From Micromonospora sp. U21 (lineage in GTDB: Bacteria; Actinomycetota; Actinomycetes; Mycobacteriales; Micromonosporaceae), in the NCBI RefSeq assembly GCF_018070045.1, contig NZ_JAGPYK010000003.1, positions 186,001 to 250,000 of the forward strand: 64,000 bases of DNA, written 5' to 3'. The translations under genes were made by a program, and so were the position numbers. Under the pieces are notes generated by a model. It did no database searches, was not told the DNA's origin, and saw only the letters and a program-made list of their open reading frames with translations. Of the stretch, positions 35,115 to 44,311 are shown piece after piece. How positions within the stretch are numbered: position 1 is the stretch's first letter; every line of letters begins with the position of its first letter.

Positions 35115-35167
35115 GGTCAGACCTCCTTCCGGATCGGTACCGGCTGGTGCGGGGGTGCCAGGACGAC

Positions 35168-35203
35168 GATGGGTCCCGGAAGAGGAGCTCCGGGACCCAT
35201 CGG
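35168..35203. terminator. Terminator between the importer operon and the ROK gene
   Basis: A perfect 14-bp stem (35168-35181 with 35190-35203) encloses an 8-nt loop. It is GC-rich and lies 24 nt past the binding-protein stop. Confidence 0.75.
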
Positions 35204-35226
35204 CCTTGCTGCCTACCGTGTGGTGC

Positions 35227-36330
35227 TTACTTGGTGAGCGGCGCGAGCTTCGGGTCGTTGGCGTACGCCTCAGCCGCGTTCGCCTTGGTGACGGCGACCG
35301 GCGGGAGCAGGTACGTGTCGACGACCTTGCTGCCGTTGTTGTAGGACTTGGTGTCGTTCACCTGCGGGGTGTTACCGGCCTGGAGGGCCTTGACCATGTT
35401 GATGGTCTCCTTGACCAGGTTCCGCGTGTCCTTGTTGATCGTCATGTACTGCTCGCCAGCGACGATCGACTTGACCGACTCGACCTCGGAGTCCTGACCG
35501 GTGACAACCGGGACCTTCTTGCCAGCACCCTTGATCGAGGTGATGATCGCACGGGCCAGGGTGTCGTTCGGGGAGAGGACGCCGTCCAGCTCCTTGTTGC
35601 CGTAGGTCGAGGTCAGCAGCTGGTCCATACGGGCCTGCGCACCCTCGGCCTTCCAGCCCTGGATGGCGGTCTGCTTGACGTCAATCTGCTTCGAGGCGAC
35701 GACCACGTTGCCCTTGTCGATCTCCGGCTTGAGCACGCTCATCGCGCCGTTGAAGAAGACACCGGCGTTGTTGTCGTCCGGCGAGCCGGAGAACAGCTCG
35801 ATGTTGTACGGGCCGTTCGGCTTCTTGGCCTTCATGCCCTCGAGCAGGGCCTGGCCCTGGAGCTCGCCGACCTTGAAGTTGTCGAACGCGACGTAGTAGT
35901 CGAGGTCCGGCGTGTTGGTGATGAGCCGGTCGTACGCGATGACCTTCACACCGGCGGTGTGGGCCGCGGCGACCTGGGTCGACAGCTGCGCGGCGTCGGT
36001 CGCGCCGATGACGATGACCTTGGCACCCTTGGTGACCATGGCGGTGATCTGGGCCTGCTGGTCGGCCACCGTGGTCGACGCGCCGGCGTACTGCACGTCA
36101 CCCTGGAAGCCGGCCTCCTTGAGGCCGTTGGTGAACAGGTCACCGGCGAGGACCCAGTTCTCCGAGGTCTTGGCCGGGAGGGCCACGCCGATCAGCGAGT
36201 TCGCCGGGAAGCCCTTGGCTGCCTCGCCGCCGGAGCCGCTGTCGCCGTCACGGCCGGAGCCGCAGCCGGCGAGAGCCAGCATGGCGGCGGCGCTGATGGC
36301 GACCACCGACGTGCCGAAGAATTTACGCAT
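35227..36330 (-). CDS. chvE: Multiple monosaccharide ABC transporter substrate-binding lipoprotein
   Basis: 367 residues. The lipobox LALAGC places the lipidated Cys at residue 23; a Gly/Ser linker follows. The mature domain matches ChvE-type sugar-binding proteins: SLIGVALPAKTSENWVLAGD at the start, VIAYDRLITNTPDLDYYVAF in the middle and GVLSPNDTLARAIITSI in the hinge. It captures monosaccharides (xylose, glucose, galactose-like) at the membrane surface for the MmsA/MmsB transporter. It lies 51 nt after mmsB and ends at a strong terminator. Symbol is by family resemblance. Confidence 0.9.
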   Translation of the reverse strand: MRKFFGTSVVAISAAAMLALAGCGSGRDGDSGSGGEAAKGFPANSLIGVALPAKTSENWVLAGDLFTNGLKEAGFQGDVQYAGASTTVADQQAQITAMVTKGAKVIVIGATDAAQLSTQVAAAHTAGVKVIAYDRLITNTPDLDYYVAFDNFKVGELQGQALLEGMKAKKPNGPYNIELFSGSPDDNNAGVFFNGAMSVLKPEIDKGNVVVASKQIDVKQTAIQGWKAEGAQARMDQLLTSTYGNKELDGVLSPNDTLARAIITSIKGAGKKVPVVTGQDSEVESVKSIVAGEQYMTINKDTRNLVKETINMVKALQAGNTPQVNDTKSYNNGSKVVDTYLLPPVAVTKANAAEAYANDPKLAPLTK

Positions 36331-36381
36331 GGGAGGACTTGCCTTTCTGATAATTGAGACGGGTGGAGAGGTCGGTGGCCG

Positions 36382-37680
36382 TCAGCCGGACACCGCAGCC
36401 TTGGCGGGCTCGCGCTCCGCGTCCGGCGGTGAGGCGGGTGGGGCGGCGTCCTCGCGACGGAACGGTCGCATCAGACTTCCGATGATGGAGAAGCGCCCCT
36501 GGCTCTTGTTGTAGACGTCGATCGCGACGGCCAGCAGCAGGACCAGGCCCTTGATGATCTGGACGCGGTCGGTGCCGACGCCCATCAGTTGCAGGCCGTT
36601 GTTGAGCACGGCCATGACGAGACCACCAACGATGGATCCGCTGATGGTTCCGATACCGCCGGAGACGGCCGCGCCACCGATGAAGACCGCGGCGATCGCG
36701 TCCAGTTCCCAGCCGTTACCGTCCTGCGGTCCGGAGGCCGCCGAGCGGGCCACGAAGATCATGCCGGCCAGGGCGGCCAGGACGGACATGTTCATCATGA
36801 CGAAGAAGTTGACCCGCTTGAGCTTCACACCGGACAGCTCCGCGGCCCGGGAGTTGCCGCCCACCGCGTAGATGTGCCGGCCGCCGGCCGTGTTGCGGGT
36901 GTAGAAGGAATAGGCGATGACCAGCGCCACCAGGATGATGCCGGAGATCGGGAAACTGGTGCCGACGCGACCGCTGGCGAAGCGCAGCGAGGCGAAGGCG
37001 ATCACGCCGACCATGACGGCCATCCGCAGGATCGAGATCCACATCGGCGCGGGGTCCGCGTCCATCGCCCGGCGGGTCTGGCGCAGCCGCAGCTCCCGCC
37101 ACACCAGGGCCACCGCCGCAGCCAGGCCGAGCAGCAGCGTGGCGTTGTTGTAGCCGGTGTTCGGCCCAAACTCGGGCAGGAACCCCGAGCCGATCTCCCG
37201 GAAGCCCTCGGGCACCGGGATGGTGCTCGCGTTACCGATGAACTGGTTGCCGCCGCGGAAGAGCAGCATGCCGGCCAGGGTGACGATGAACGCCGGTACC
37301 CCGATGTAGGCCACCCAGAAGCCCTGCCAGGCGCCGATGATGGCACCGATCGCGAGGCCGAACAGGATGGCGACGGGCCAGGGCAGGTTCCACTCGGCCA
37401 TCGACTTGGCGACCAGGATGCCGGCGATCGCCGCGACCGAGCCGACCGACAGGTCGATGTGCCCGGCGACGATCACCATCAGCATGCCGATGGCCAGGAT
37501 GAGGATGTACGAGTTCTGCTGGAAGAGTGCGATCAGGTTGTCCGATCGCAGGGTCAGCCCGTCGGTCAGGACCTGGAACAGCAGGACGATCGCCACCAAC
37601 GTGAAGATCATGCCGAACTGACGGGCGTTGGAGGTGGTGCCTCCAAACAGGTTCTTCTGAAGGTCCTTCAATCGGCTCAT
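36382..37680 (-). CDS. mmsB: Multiple monosaccharide ABC transporter permease
   Basis: 432 residues, with eight to ten hydrophobic segments. The typical sugar-permease blocks are clear: [39 protein letters not shown] and the ATPase-contact loop [20 protein letters not shown]. The C-terminal ~35 residues are polar and Pro-rich. The start ATG 37680 overlaps the ATPase stop by 4 nt (ATGA). It forms the membrane channel for the MmsA-ChvE system. Compared with RbsC/XylH it has the longer central insertion found in GguB/MmsB proteins. Confidence 0.92.
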   Translation of the reverse strand: MSRLKDLQKNLFGGTTSNARQFGMIFTLVAIVLLFQVLTDGLTLRSDNLIALFQQNSYILILAIGMLMVIVAGHIDLSVGSVAAIAGILVAKSMAEWNLPWPVAILFGLAIGAIIGAWQGFWVAYIGVPAFIVTLAGMLLFRGGNQFIGNASTIPVPEGFREIGSGFLPEFGPNTGYNNATLLLGLAAAVALVWRELRLRQTRRAMDADPAPMWISILRMAVMVGVIAFASLRFASGRVGTSFPISGIILVALVIAYSFYTRNTAGGRHIYAVGGNSRAAELSGVKLKRVNFFVMMNMSVLAALAGMIFVARSAASGPQDGNGWELDAIAAVFIGGAAVSGGIGTISGSIVGGLVMAVLNNGLQLMGVGTDRVQIIKGLVLLLAVAIDVYNKSQGRFSIIGSLMRPFRREDAAPPASPPDAEREPAKAAVSG

Positions 37681-39224
37681 CGTGTCAACATCTTCTTCGT
37701 AGAGGTCATCTGCTTCATGAGGGTCTCCGGGTCCGCATCCTTGCGGGCGATCTCGCCCGTGATGGTGCCTTCGAACACGGTGTAGGTGCGGTCGCAGAGC
37801 CCGATCAGCTCAGGCAGTTCCGAGGAGATGACGACGACGCCCTTCCCCTGGTCGGCGAGCCGCTGGATGATGCCGTAGATCTCGTACTTGGCACCCACGT
37901 CGATGCCGCGCGTCGGCTCGTCGAGGATCAGCAGGTCCGGGTCGGTGAACATCCACTTCGCCAGCACCACCTTCTGCTGGTTGCCGCCGGAGAGCTTCGA
38001 GACGCCCTCGTCGACCGTCGGAGCCTTGATCCGCAACTCCTTGCGGTAGGCCTCGGCCGCCTTGTACTCCTCCACCTGGTCGAGGACGCCGTGGTGCGAG
38101 ATCTTGGACAGTTTGGCGGCCACCGTCGACATCTTGATGTCGTCGAGCAGGTTGAGGCCGATCGCCTTGCGGTCCTCACTGACGTACGCGAGCCCGTTGG
38201 CGATCGCGTCCGCCACCGACTTGAGCACGATCTCCTTGCCGTCCTTGATGATCGTGCCCGACTCGAACACGCCGTAGGAGCGACCGAAGACGCTCATCGC
38301 CAACTCGGTGCGGCCGGCGCCCATCAGGCCGGCGAAGCCGACGATCTCGCCACGGCGCACCACGAAGCTCTCGTTCTTGCAGACCTGGCGCTCGGCGGAG
38401 ATCGGGTGCCGGACGTTCCAGTCGCGGACCTCGAAGAACACCTCGCCGATCTTCGGCGTGTGCTCCGGGAACCGGCTGCTCAGCTCGCGGCCGACCATGC
38501 CCCGCACGATCCGGTCCTCGTCGACGCCGTCCGCCTTGACGTTCAGCGTCTCCACCGTCCGGCCGTCCCGGAGGATGGTGATCTGGTCCGCGATCGCCTC
38601 GATCTCGTTCAGCTTGTGCGAGATCATGATCGACGTGATGCCGCGCGAGCGGAAGCCACGCAAAAGGTCCAGCAGGTGCCGCGAGTCGGCCTCGTTCAGG
38701 GCGGCCGTCGGCTCGTCCAGGATGAGCAGCTTCACGTCCTTGGCGAACGCCTTGGCGATCTCCACGAGCTGCTGCTTGCCGACACCGATGTCCTTGATCA
38801 GGGTGTCCGGGTCTTCCTGGAGACCGACCCGGGCCATCAGGTCCAGCGCCATCCGGTTCGCGGCGGTCCAGTCGATCACGCCCAGCTTGCGCGGCTCGTT
38901 GCCGAGGAAGATGTTCTCGGTGATCGACATGCCGGGGATGAGCGCGAGCTCCTGGTGGATGATCACGATACCGGCGCTCTCGCTGGCGCGGATGTCGGAG
39001 AACCGGGCCTCCGCGCCCTGGTAGACGATCTGGCCGTCGTAGGTGCCGTACGGGTAGACCCCGCTGAGGACCTTCATCAGGGTCGACTTGCCCGCACCGT
39101 TCTCACCCGCGATGGCATGGATCTCGCCGGCGCGAACCACCAGGTTGACGTCGGAGAGGGCCTTGACTCCGGGAAACTCCTTGGTGATGGAACGCATCTC
39201 AAGGAGGATGGGCACGTTGCTCAT
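37677..39224 (-). CDS. mmsA: Multiple monosaccharide ABC transporter ATP-binding protein
   Basis: 515 residues with two ABC domains. The first has Walker [10 protein letters not shown], a Q loop and signature [14 protein letters not shown], and Walker [12 protein letters not shown]. The second lacks a classical Walker A ([10 protein letters not shown]), as is normal in sugar importers, but keeps LSGGNQQK and [13 protein letters not shown]. The start ATG 39224 was chosen over an upstream open frame because homology begins with [17 protein letters not shown] and GAGG lies about 10 nt upstream. First gene of the operon mmsA-mmsB-chvE. It energises sugar uptake. Confidence 0.93.
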   Translation of the reverse strand: MSNVPILLEMRSITKEFPGVKALSDVNLVVRAGEIHAIAGENGAGKSTLMKVLSGVYPYGTYDGQIVYQGAEARFSDIRASESAGIVIIHQELALIPGMSITENIFLGNEPRKLGVIDWTAANRMALDLMARVGLQEDPDTLIKDIGVGKQQLVEIAKAFAKDVKLLILDEPTAALNEADSRHLLDLLRGFRSRGITSIMISHKLNEIEAIADQITILRDGRTVETLNVKADGVDEDRIVRGMVGRELSSRFPEHTPKIGEVFFEVRDWNVRHPISAERQVCKNESFVVRRGEIVGFAGLMGAGRTELAMSVFGRSYGVFESGTIIKDGKEIVLKSVADAIANGLAYVSEDRKAIGLNLLDDIKMSTVAAKLSKISHHGVLDQVEEYKAAEAYRKELRIKAPTVDEGVSKLSGGNQQKVVLAKWMFTDPDLLILDEPTRGIDVGAKYEIYGIIQRLADQGKGVVVISSELPELIGLCDRTYTVFEGTITGEIARKDADPETLMKQMTSTKKMLTR

Positions 39225-39261
39225 CGCTCGTACCACCTCGCCAACGTCATCGGTGCCTCCG

Positions 39262-39276
39262 GAAGGTTTGACCTTC
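39262..39276. promoter_or_regulatory. 15-bp inverted repeat in the mmsA leader
   Basis: GAAGGT and ACCTTC pair perfectly around TTG, 38 nt upstream of the mmsA start; a candidate operator or small leader hairpin. Confidence 0.35.
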
Positions 39277-39299
39277 ACTTGGTTTTGTTGTTGACGGCA

Positions 39300-39328
39300 A
39301 CGTATTGCGGTGCAAGGGTCATCCGCAA
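39300..39328 (-). promoter_or_regulatory. Possible promoter of the sugar importer operon
   Basis: On the minus strand TTGCGG (39328-39323) and ATACGT (39305-39300) are spaced by 17 nt. Just upstream, TGTT/AACA (39339-39354) forms a short inverted repeat in an AT-rich stretch that could serve the ROK regulator. Confidence 0.35.
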
Positions 39329-39708
39329 GGCGAGGGACTGTTGAAAATGTAACAATCCGGCAATATAGACGTCGCACGGTGTTCGTCCGTCACAGCCGCC
39401 CCCGCCGCCCCACCGGCGACCCCGCCGCGGCTCGCCACACCCCGTCGACCCGGTGACCACGCCAAGATCGACCTCGGCCACTGCCCGCAGGGCCGCCAGC
39501 AGGCACGACCCGGCACTGGCGGGTCGTGGAGTAGCGCGCCGGGCGCCTGTCGCCATCGAACAGCCTTGATCAGGCAGACCTCCAACGCCCCGCCCGGCGA
39601 CGATGCGGCGGATCGGAGACGGCGATGTGATCAACGCCTCTGGCCGCGCCGCTCGGGATACACGATCAGGCCCCGACCAGCCGGCAGGCGACAGTTCCGG
39701 GGGTAGGC

Positions 39709-39831
39709 GTGGCGCTGGTCACCGCCCTCGTCGCCGACTACCTCCTGCGGGGCCAGGAGTGGGCCTGGCTGGTGGGGCTGCTGCCCGCGGCCGTGTGCGT
39801 GGCGAGCGCGTGGCGGGGTGGCCGCGCCTGA
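39709..39831 (+). CDS. Possible small membrane protein (40 aa)
   Basis: A GTG-started frame with G or C at nearly every third codon position. It encodes one hydrophobic helix (residues ~18-33, WLVGLLPAAVCVASAW) preceded by VALVTALVADYLLRG. GGGGGTAGG-type purines precede the start. It converges with the S2P protease gene, whose stop is 7 bases away. No family recognised; it could also be the tail of a longer lost gene, since the frame is open upstream. Confidence 0.35.
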   Translation: MALVTALVADYLLRGQEWAWLVGLLPAAVCVASAWRGGRA

Positions 39832-39837
39832 CCTCGC

Positions 39838-41116
39838 TCAGTCCGGCAGCGTGATCGGGTTGATGATGTCGGCCACCAGCGTCAGCAGGGTGAACCCGGC
39901 GAAGATCAGGATCACCGCGTACGTCAGCGGCATGAGTTTGAGGTAGTCGACCCGACCCGGGTCCGGCCGCCCCAGCCGGGCGTAGAGCAGCGACCGGGCC
40001 CGCTCGAACCAGGCGATCGCGATGTGCCCACCGTCCACCGGCAGCAGCGGCAGCAGGTTGAACACCCCGATGAAGAAGTTCAACGCGGCCAGCAGCAGAA
40101 GGAACGTCGGCCACTCGCCCCGATCGGACAGCTCACCGCCGATCCGGCTGGCACCCACCACGCTGATCGGTGTCTCCGGGTCCCGTTCCACGCCGGTCAC
40201 GGCCGCCCAGAGCGCGGGGATCTTCTCCGGCACCCGTTGCAGCGAGTCCACGGTGTTAAAGAACATCACGCCGGTCTGGTCAGCCGCCCGGCCCACGGCG
40301 GCGACCGGGCCGGCGGTGCTGGTCGGGACGATCGGGGTGACCCCGAGTATGCCCACCTGCTCCAGGTCGGCCGGGGTGATGTCCTCGATGGTCCGGGTCG
40401 GATCGCGGACCACGTCGAGCCGGACCCGTTCGGCCAGCGGCAGGGTGACCGCCGCCGTCCGGGGCTGCCCGTCCCGGACGAAGGCCACCTCGACCTGCCG
40501 GCCACCACTCGCGCGGACCGCCGCCGACATGGTGTCCCAGCCGCGCAGCGGCCGGCCGTCGATCGCGGTGATGACGTCCCCGCGCCGCAGCCCGAGCTGG
40601 GCCGCCGCGCTGGGTGGGTCCACCCCCGGGCCGGCACTCCCGCTCGCGCTTCGTGGCCGGGTCGACGCTTCAGCTCGCCTGCACGCACGGCGAGGTGGAC
40701 CCGACCCGGACCGGCTCGGACTGCAACCTCGCCACATCCTGCACGGGCACGAACGCGAAGAGGCCCCACAGGATCAGCACGCCGAGGGCGAAGTGCGTCA
40801 TCGAACCGGCGGACATCACGATGGTGCGCTTCCACACCGGATACCGCCACATCGCCCGTGGCTCGTCCTCCGGGTCGACCTCGTCGTCCTGCTGCGTCAT
40901 GCCGACGATCTTGACGAAGGCGCCGGCCGGAATGGCCTTGATGCCGTACTCCGTCTCCCGCCGCCGGAACGACCACAGCGTCGGGCCGAAGCCGATGAAG
41001 AACCGGGTCACCTTCATGCCGAACATCCGGGCCGTGCCCATGTGCCCGGCCTCGTGCAGGGCCAGAGAGATCAGGATGCCGATGGCGAAGAGCACGACAC
41101 CCAGCACGTACGTCAT
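39838..41116 (-). pseudogene. Rip1-type site-2 protease (RIP metalloprotease), frameshifted
   Basis: Two overlapping minus-strand frames make one family member. The first (41116 to stop TGA 40672-40670) has TM1 with the zinc motif LHEAGH, then FFIGFGPTLWSFRRRETEYG and the segment LQSEPVRVGSTSPCVQ. The second frame continues with the PDZ domain (LGLRRGDVITAIDGRPLRGW) and the third zinc ligand motif NLLPLLPVDGGH. A single-base change near 40670-40676 joins them into about 425 residues. Rip1 proteins cut anti-sigma factors and are rarely lost, so a sequence error is plausible; if real, intramembrane proteolysis is broken. Confidence 0.85.
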
Positions 41117-41278
41117 GACCCGGCGCCCGCTTCCCGTCGCTCCACACTGTCGCACCGGCCCGGTCGTCGATCAGGCCCAGGGACCGGCGCGGATGGCTCT
41201 GCGGCCATCCTAGGGACTCGTGGACGTGGATGTGGCCCATCGACGTCACGCGTGCCGGCCTGGCACGGGGCGTCCCGC

Positions 41279-41284
41279 TACCCT
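41279..41284 (+). promoter_or_regulatory. -10 element TACCCT, leaderless
   Basis: Seven bases before ATG 41292 with no ribosome binding site. Confidence 0.5.
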
Positions 41285-41291
41285 CGGGCGC

Positions 41292-41714
41292 ATGGGAGAT
41301 CCGTTCCGGGTACGCATCACCGTTCGTGGCTACGAGCTGGACACCCAGGGCCACCTGAACCAGGCCGTCTACCTCCAGTACGGCGAACACGCCCGGTGGG
41401 AGTGCCTGCGCGCGGCCGGCATCGCGCAGGACCGGCTTCTCGCCGCCGGTGTGGGACCGGTCGCCATGGAGGTGACCCTGAAGTACCTACGGGAGCTGCG
41501 CGGCGGGGACGAGGTGGACGTCTCCTGCGAGTTCCGCTGGGGGGAGGGCCGGGCCTTCCACATCGAACAGGACTACACCCTCCCGGACGGGACGCCGGTG
41601 GCGCGGCTGACCGGGGTGGGCGGGCTGCTGGATCTGTCGGCCCGGCGCCTGGTGCCCGATCCGCGCGGACGGTTCCGCGAGCTGGCCACCGACCCGGCGC
41701 CACTCAACCTCTGA
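41292..41714 (+). CDS. Acyl-CoA thioesterase, 4HBT hotdog family
   Basis: 140 residues. The strand-helix start VRITVRGYELDTQGHLNQAV matches the 4-hydroxybenzoyl-CoA thioesterase/YbgC group, where the Asp in YELDTQGHLN is catalytic. The five-stranded sheet continues with VAMEVTLKYLRELRGGDEVD. These hotdog enzymes hydrolyse acyl-CoA thioesters in the cytosol. The message is probably leaderless (TACCCT 7 nt upstream). The 3' end overlaps a truncated, convergent dehydrogenase gene by 11 nt. Confidence 0.85.
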   Translation: MGDPFRVRITVRGYELDTQGHLNQAVYLQYGEHARWECLRAAGIAQDRLLAAGVGPVAMEVTLKYLRELRGGDEVDVSCEFRWGEGRAFHIEQDYTLPDGTPVARLTGVGGLLDLSARRLVPDPRGRFRELATDPAPLNL

Positions 41715-42195
41715 CGGCCGGCCAGCCGAAGCGGGCCGGCTCGTAGCCGTCACCGGGCTCCCCGGGCACGGGTACGCAGTTCGCGTCGGCCCACGGCACG
41801 CGCAGCAGGTCGGCCTGGGCACCCCGGTACGGGCCCATCCCTGCGTAGCCGTACGCGGCGCCTGGCCCCTCGGCGCGGGCGCGCAGGCAGGCCGCCGAGA
41901 GCCCTCGGGCGCACAGCACGCAGGTCCCGCAGAACAGGTGCGTGGGAATCACCACGCGGGTGCCGGGACGGACCGTCTGCACGGCGCTGCCCACCTGCTC
42001 GACCACGCCCAGCGGTTCGTGGCCGAACACCAGGCCGGGTTCGGCTCCGGTCCGTCCGTCGTACATGTGCAGGTCGGTGCCGCACAGGGCGGTGGAGGTG
42101 ATCCGCACGAGCGCGTCGGTCTCCGCCTCCAGCATCGCGTCCGGCACCTCCCGTACCGCGACGGTCCGGACGTCCGCGTAGGCGACGACTCTCAT
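41704..42195 (-). pseudogene. Truncated zinc-dependent alcohol dehydrogenase (N-terminal domain only)
   Basis: 163 residues, against about 390 for the family. The GroES-like domain is intact: ALCGTDLHMYDGR and GHEPLG (catalytic zinc), and FCGTCVLCARGLSAAC (structural zinc, four Cys). Homology ends near VPVPGEPGD; the last 14 codons (GYEPARFGWPAVRG) look unrelated, and the NAD-binding domain is gone. The expected sequence resembles glutathione-independent formaldehyde dehydrogenase-type enzymes. The gene breaks at the end of the convergent thioesterase, marking a deletion or recombination join near 41740. GGGAG lies 6 nt before ATG 42195. Confidence 0.75.
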
Positions 42196-42270
42196 CCCGG
42201 CTCCCCACTCCGGCGGCGGACGACGTTCTTCCCGCGCCGGGTCGTTCATGCCACCGGCAGGCGGGTCGAC

Positions 42271-42310
42271 CCGCGCCGGGGTCGTCGGCGTGCCGACGTC
42301 CCCGGCGCGG
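42271..42310. terminator. Very stable hairpin (19-bp stem, 2-nt loop)
   Basis: 42271-42289 and 42292-42310 pair with one T-T mismatch. It lies 35 nt after the tautomerase stop on the minus strand. Confidence 0.7.
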
Positions 42311-42344
42311 TGGTGTTCGAGAGCCGGGTTCCGCTGGGCGCCTG

Positions 42345-42584
42345 CTACTCGGGGGCGGCCCCGTTCTGCTGCTGTCGGAACTGGTCGACCGGGAGGCCAC
42401 CGCGACCCCAGTTCTCGGTCTCAACCTCGTCGATCACCACGAAGGTCGACGTCAGTGGCTTGTTCAGGACGTCGCGCAGCAGTTCGCTCACGCCCTTGAT
42501 GAGGGCGGCCTTTTCCTTGGCGGTCGCCGCGGACGTGCCCGGCGTGCTGCCCTCGCGGGTGATCTGGATGGTGACGATCGGCAT
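42345..42584 (-). CDS. 4-oxalocrotonate tautomerase family enzyme
   Basis: 79 residues. The mature protein begins with the catalytic Pro1 (PIVTIQITREGSTPGTS), typical of the tautomerase superfamily. The C-terminal half STFVVIDEVETENWGRGG keeps the Trp-Gly region of the active-site loop. The enzyme likely acts as a hexamer or dimer on enol acids. AGGAG lies 8 nt upstream of the ATG. It follows the SDR gene by 32 nt and forms an operon with it, both probably controlled by the divergent TetR. Confidence 0.87.
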   Translation of the reverse strand: MPIVTIQITREGSTPGTSAATAKEKAALIKGVSELLRDVLNKPLTSTFVVIDEVETENWGRGGLPVDQFRQQQNGAAPE

Positions 42585-42616
42585 CGTCTGCTCCTCTTCC
42601 GAAATGGGGTTGGACG

Positions 42617-43333
42617 TCAGTGACCGGCGTTCTGGCCGCCGTCGACGTGCAGGATCTCGCCGGTGACGAAGGGTGCGGACTCGAGGTAGACGATGGCGTC
42701 GACCACATCGCTGGTCTCGCCGATCCGGCCGACCGGGTGCAGGCCGGCGAGCGCCTGGTGCGTCTCGACCGGGTGCATCGGGGTCTTGATGATGCCGGGC
42801 GCGACGGCGTTGACCCGCACGCCGCGAGCCGCGTACTCGATGGCCAGGGACTTGGTAGCGGAGCTGAGGCCACCCTTGGTCAACGATGCGAGCACGGACG
42901 GGACGTGCGAGCTGGGCTGGTCGACGAGGGCGGTCGTGATGCTCACGATGTGCCCGGCGCCGGTGGCCAGCAGGTGCGGCAGGACGCGCCGGGTGAGGTG
43001 GAAGAACCCCGCGAGGTTGACCCCGGTGACCAGGTCGAACTCCTCGTCGGTGTAGTCGGTGAACGGCTTGGCGACAAAGACGCCGGCGTTGTTCACCAGG
43101 GTGTCGATACGCCCGAAACGGTCCAGGGCGGCACGGACCACCCGGTCCGCCGTGTCCGGGTCGGCGATGTCGCCGCGAACCGTGACGACCTCCGGGTCGT
43201 CGGCGGGGCCGATCGAGCGCGAGGTCGCCACGACGCCGTACCCGAGTTTGCGGTAGGCCTCCACGAGGTCGGCGCCGATGCCCTGTGACGCACCGGTGAC
43301 CACGACGACCTTCTGTCCCTGACTGGTGCTCAT
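42617..43333 (-). CDS. SDR family protein lacking the catalytic tyrosine
   Basis: 238 residues. The cofactor motif TGASQGIG and the NNAG motif (LVNNAG) are intact. In place of the active-site YxxxK the sequence is ASLTK, so the tyrosine is alanine and only the lysine remains. I recognise this variant in related actinobacterial SDRs that sit next to tautomerases. It may bind a nicotinamide cofactor without ordinary dehydrogenase chemistry. ATG 43333 follows AGGAAGTGG by 5 nt. Divergent from the TetR gene across two palindromic operators. Confidence 0.85.
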   Translation of the reverse strand: MSTSQGQKVVVVTGASQGIGADLVEAYRKLGYGVVATSRSIGPADDPEVVTVRGDIADPDTADRVVRAALDRFGRIDTLVNNAGVFVAKPFTDYTDEEFDLVTGVNLAGFFHLTRRVLPHLLATGAGHIVSITTALVDQPSSHVPSVLASLTKGGLSSATKSLAIEYAARGVRVNAVAPGIIKTPMHPVETHQALAGLHPVGRIGETSDVVDAIVYLESAPFVTGEILHVDGGQNAGH

Positions 43334-43395
43334 GAGAACCACTTCCTGACTGGCCGGAGGGGGCCGGACCGGTTCGGCCCGGCCGGAATGATCAC

Positions 43396-43413
43396 TAGAC
43401 GACTGGTCGACTA
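43396..43413. promoter_or_regulatory. TetR operator 1
   Basis: The 18-base TAGACGACTGGTCGACTA matches its own complement at 14 of 18 positions and shares a consensus with the second site 23 bp away. Confidence 0.65.
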
Positions 43414-43418
43414 AAAGC

Positions 43419-43436
43419 TAGCCGACCGGTCGGGTA
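43419..43436. promoter_or_regulatory. TetR operator 2
   Basis: TAGCCGACCGGTCGGGTA is palindromic at 16 of 18 positions. It overlaps the first base of the TetR -10 element, so binding would block that promoter. Confidence 0.65.
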
Positions 43437-43440
43437 TCGT
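43435..43440 (+). promoter_or_regulatory. -10 element TATCGT, leaderless TetR gene
   Basis: TATCGT ends 6 nt before ATG 43447 and overlaps operator 2. Confidence 0.6.
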
Positions 43441-43446
43441 CAAAGC

Positions 43447-44067
43447 ATGGGACGGACCAGTGACGCACGAAACAAGATCCTCGAGGCGGCCGCGGTGCTG
43501 ATCGAGCAGCGCGGCTACTCCGCCCTCGGCGTGGCGGAGATCTGCGCGACGGCGGGCGTGCCGAAGGGCAGCTTCTACTACTTCTTCGAGTCCAAGCAGG
43601 CGCTCGCGCGCACCGTCATCGACGAGCACTGGGCGAGCCAGCGCCGCCAGTGGGAGCAGCTGCTCAGCAGCGGGCACGACCCGCTGCGGCGGCTACGGGA
43701 CCTGTTCGAGGCCACCGAGGAGGTCCAGCGCACCGGCCAGCAGAAGGCCGGCGTGGTCGCCGGCTGCCTGTTCGGCAACCTCGCCCTCGAACTCAGCAAC
43801 CAGGCCGAGGAGATCCGCCGCCGGCTCCAGGAGATCTTCGAGGCCCAGATCGACCTCATCGAGCAGGTGGTCGTCGAGGCGAAGGTGAGTGGACTCGCCG
43901 GCCCGTCGGTCGACACCCGGGAGGCCGCCCGGTCCATTGTGGCCCAGATCGAGGGACGGGTCCTGCTCGCGAAGCTGCTCAACGACCCGGCCCAGTTGGA
44001 GACGCTGTGGCGCAACTGCCTGGACCTCCTCCAGGTGCCGGCGGAAGCGCGCACCACGACCGACTGA
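43447..44067 (+). CDS. TetR family transcriptional regulator
   Basis: 206 residues. The DNA-binding domain reads ARNKILEAAAVLIEQRGYSA then VAEICATAGVPKGSFYYFFE, the classic TetR motif. The C-terminal domain (GQQKAGVVAGCLFGNLALEL) belongs to the group related to AcuR/Rv1353c-like repressors that sense electrophiles or acids. It is leaderless. Two tandem palindromes lie between it and the SDR-tautomerase operon, making autoregulation and repression of that operon likely. Confidence 0.92.
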   Translation: MGRTSDARNKILEAAAVLIEQRGYSALGVAEICATAGVPKGSFYYFFESKQALARTVIDEHWASQRRQWEQLLSSGHDPLRRLRDLFEATEEVQRTGQQKAGVVAGCLFGNLALELSNQAEEIRRRLQEIFEAQIDLIEQVVVEAKVSGLAGPSVDTREAARSIVAQIEGRVLLAKLLNDPAQLETLWRNCLDLLQVPAEARTTTD

Positions 44068-44110
44068 GAAGCCGGGGCCGTGGAGTGGGCGCCCGGACGT
44101 AGCATCGGCG

Positions 44111-44311
44111 ATGCACGATGTTCAGGCGGCCCACTCCCTGGTCGACGAGCGTCTCGGTCTCGCCTCCAACGCGACCGACGCGGAACGCTTCCTCGCCTTC
44201 GTCGAGGCGACCTACCTGGACCTGAGGCCAGCAGCGAGTCACCGTTGCCGCCCAGGCTGCGCTGCTGAGCACGATCGTGTGCCTCACGCCGGAGGCCGGT
44301 GCGCTAGCTGA
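44111..44311 (+). pseudogene. Short frameshifted gene of unknown family
   Basis: From ATG 44111 the product reads MHDVQAAHSLVDERLGLASN and continues ATDAERFLAFVEATYLDL, a helical, well-biased coding segment. After ~44224 this frame loses codon bias (SHRCRPGCAAEHDRV), while a second frame offers RVTVAAQAALLSTIVCLTPE. A single-base indel would join the two. The remainder collides with the DUF6193-like gene on the other strand. TAGCAT lies 5 nt before the ATG. Not recognised. Confidence 0.4.
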
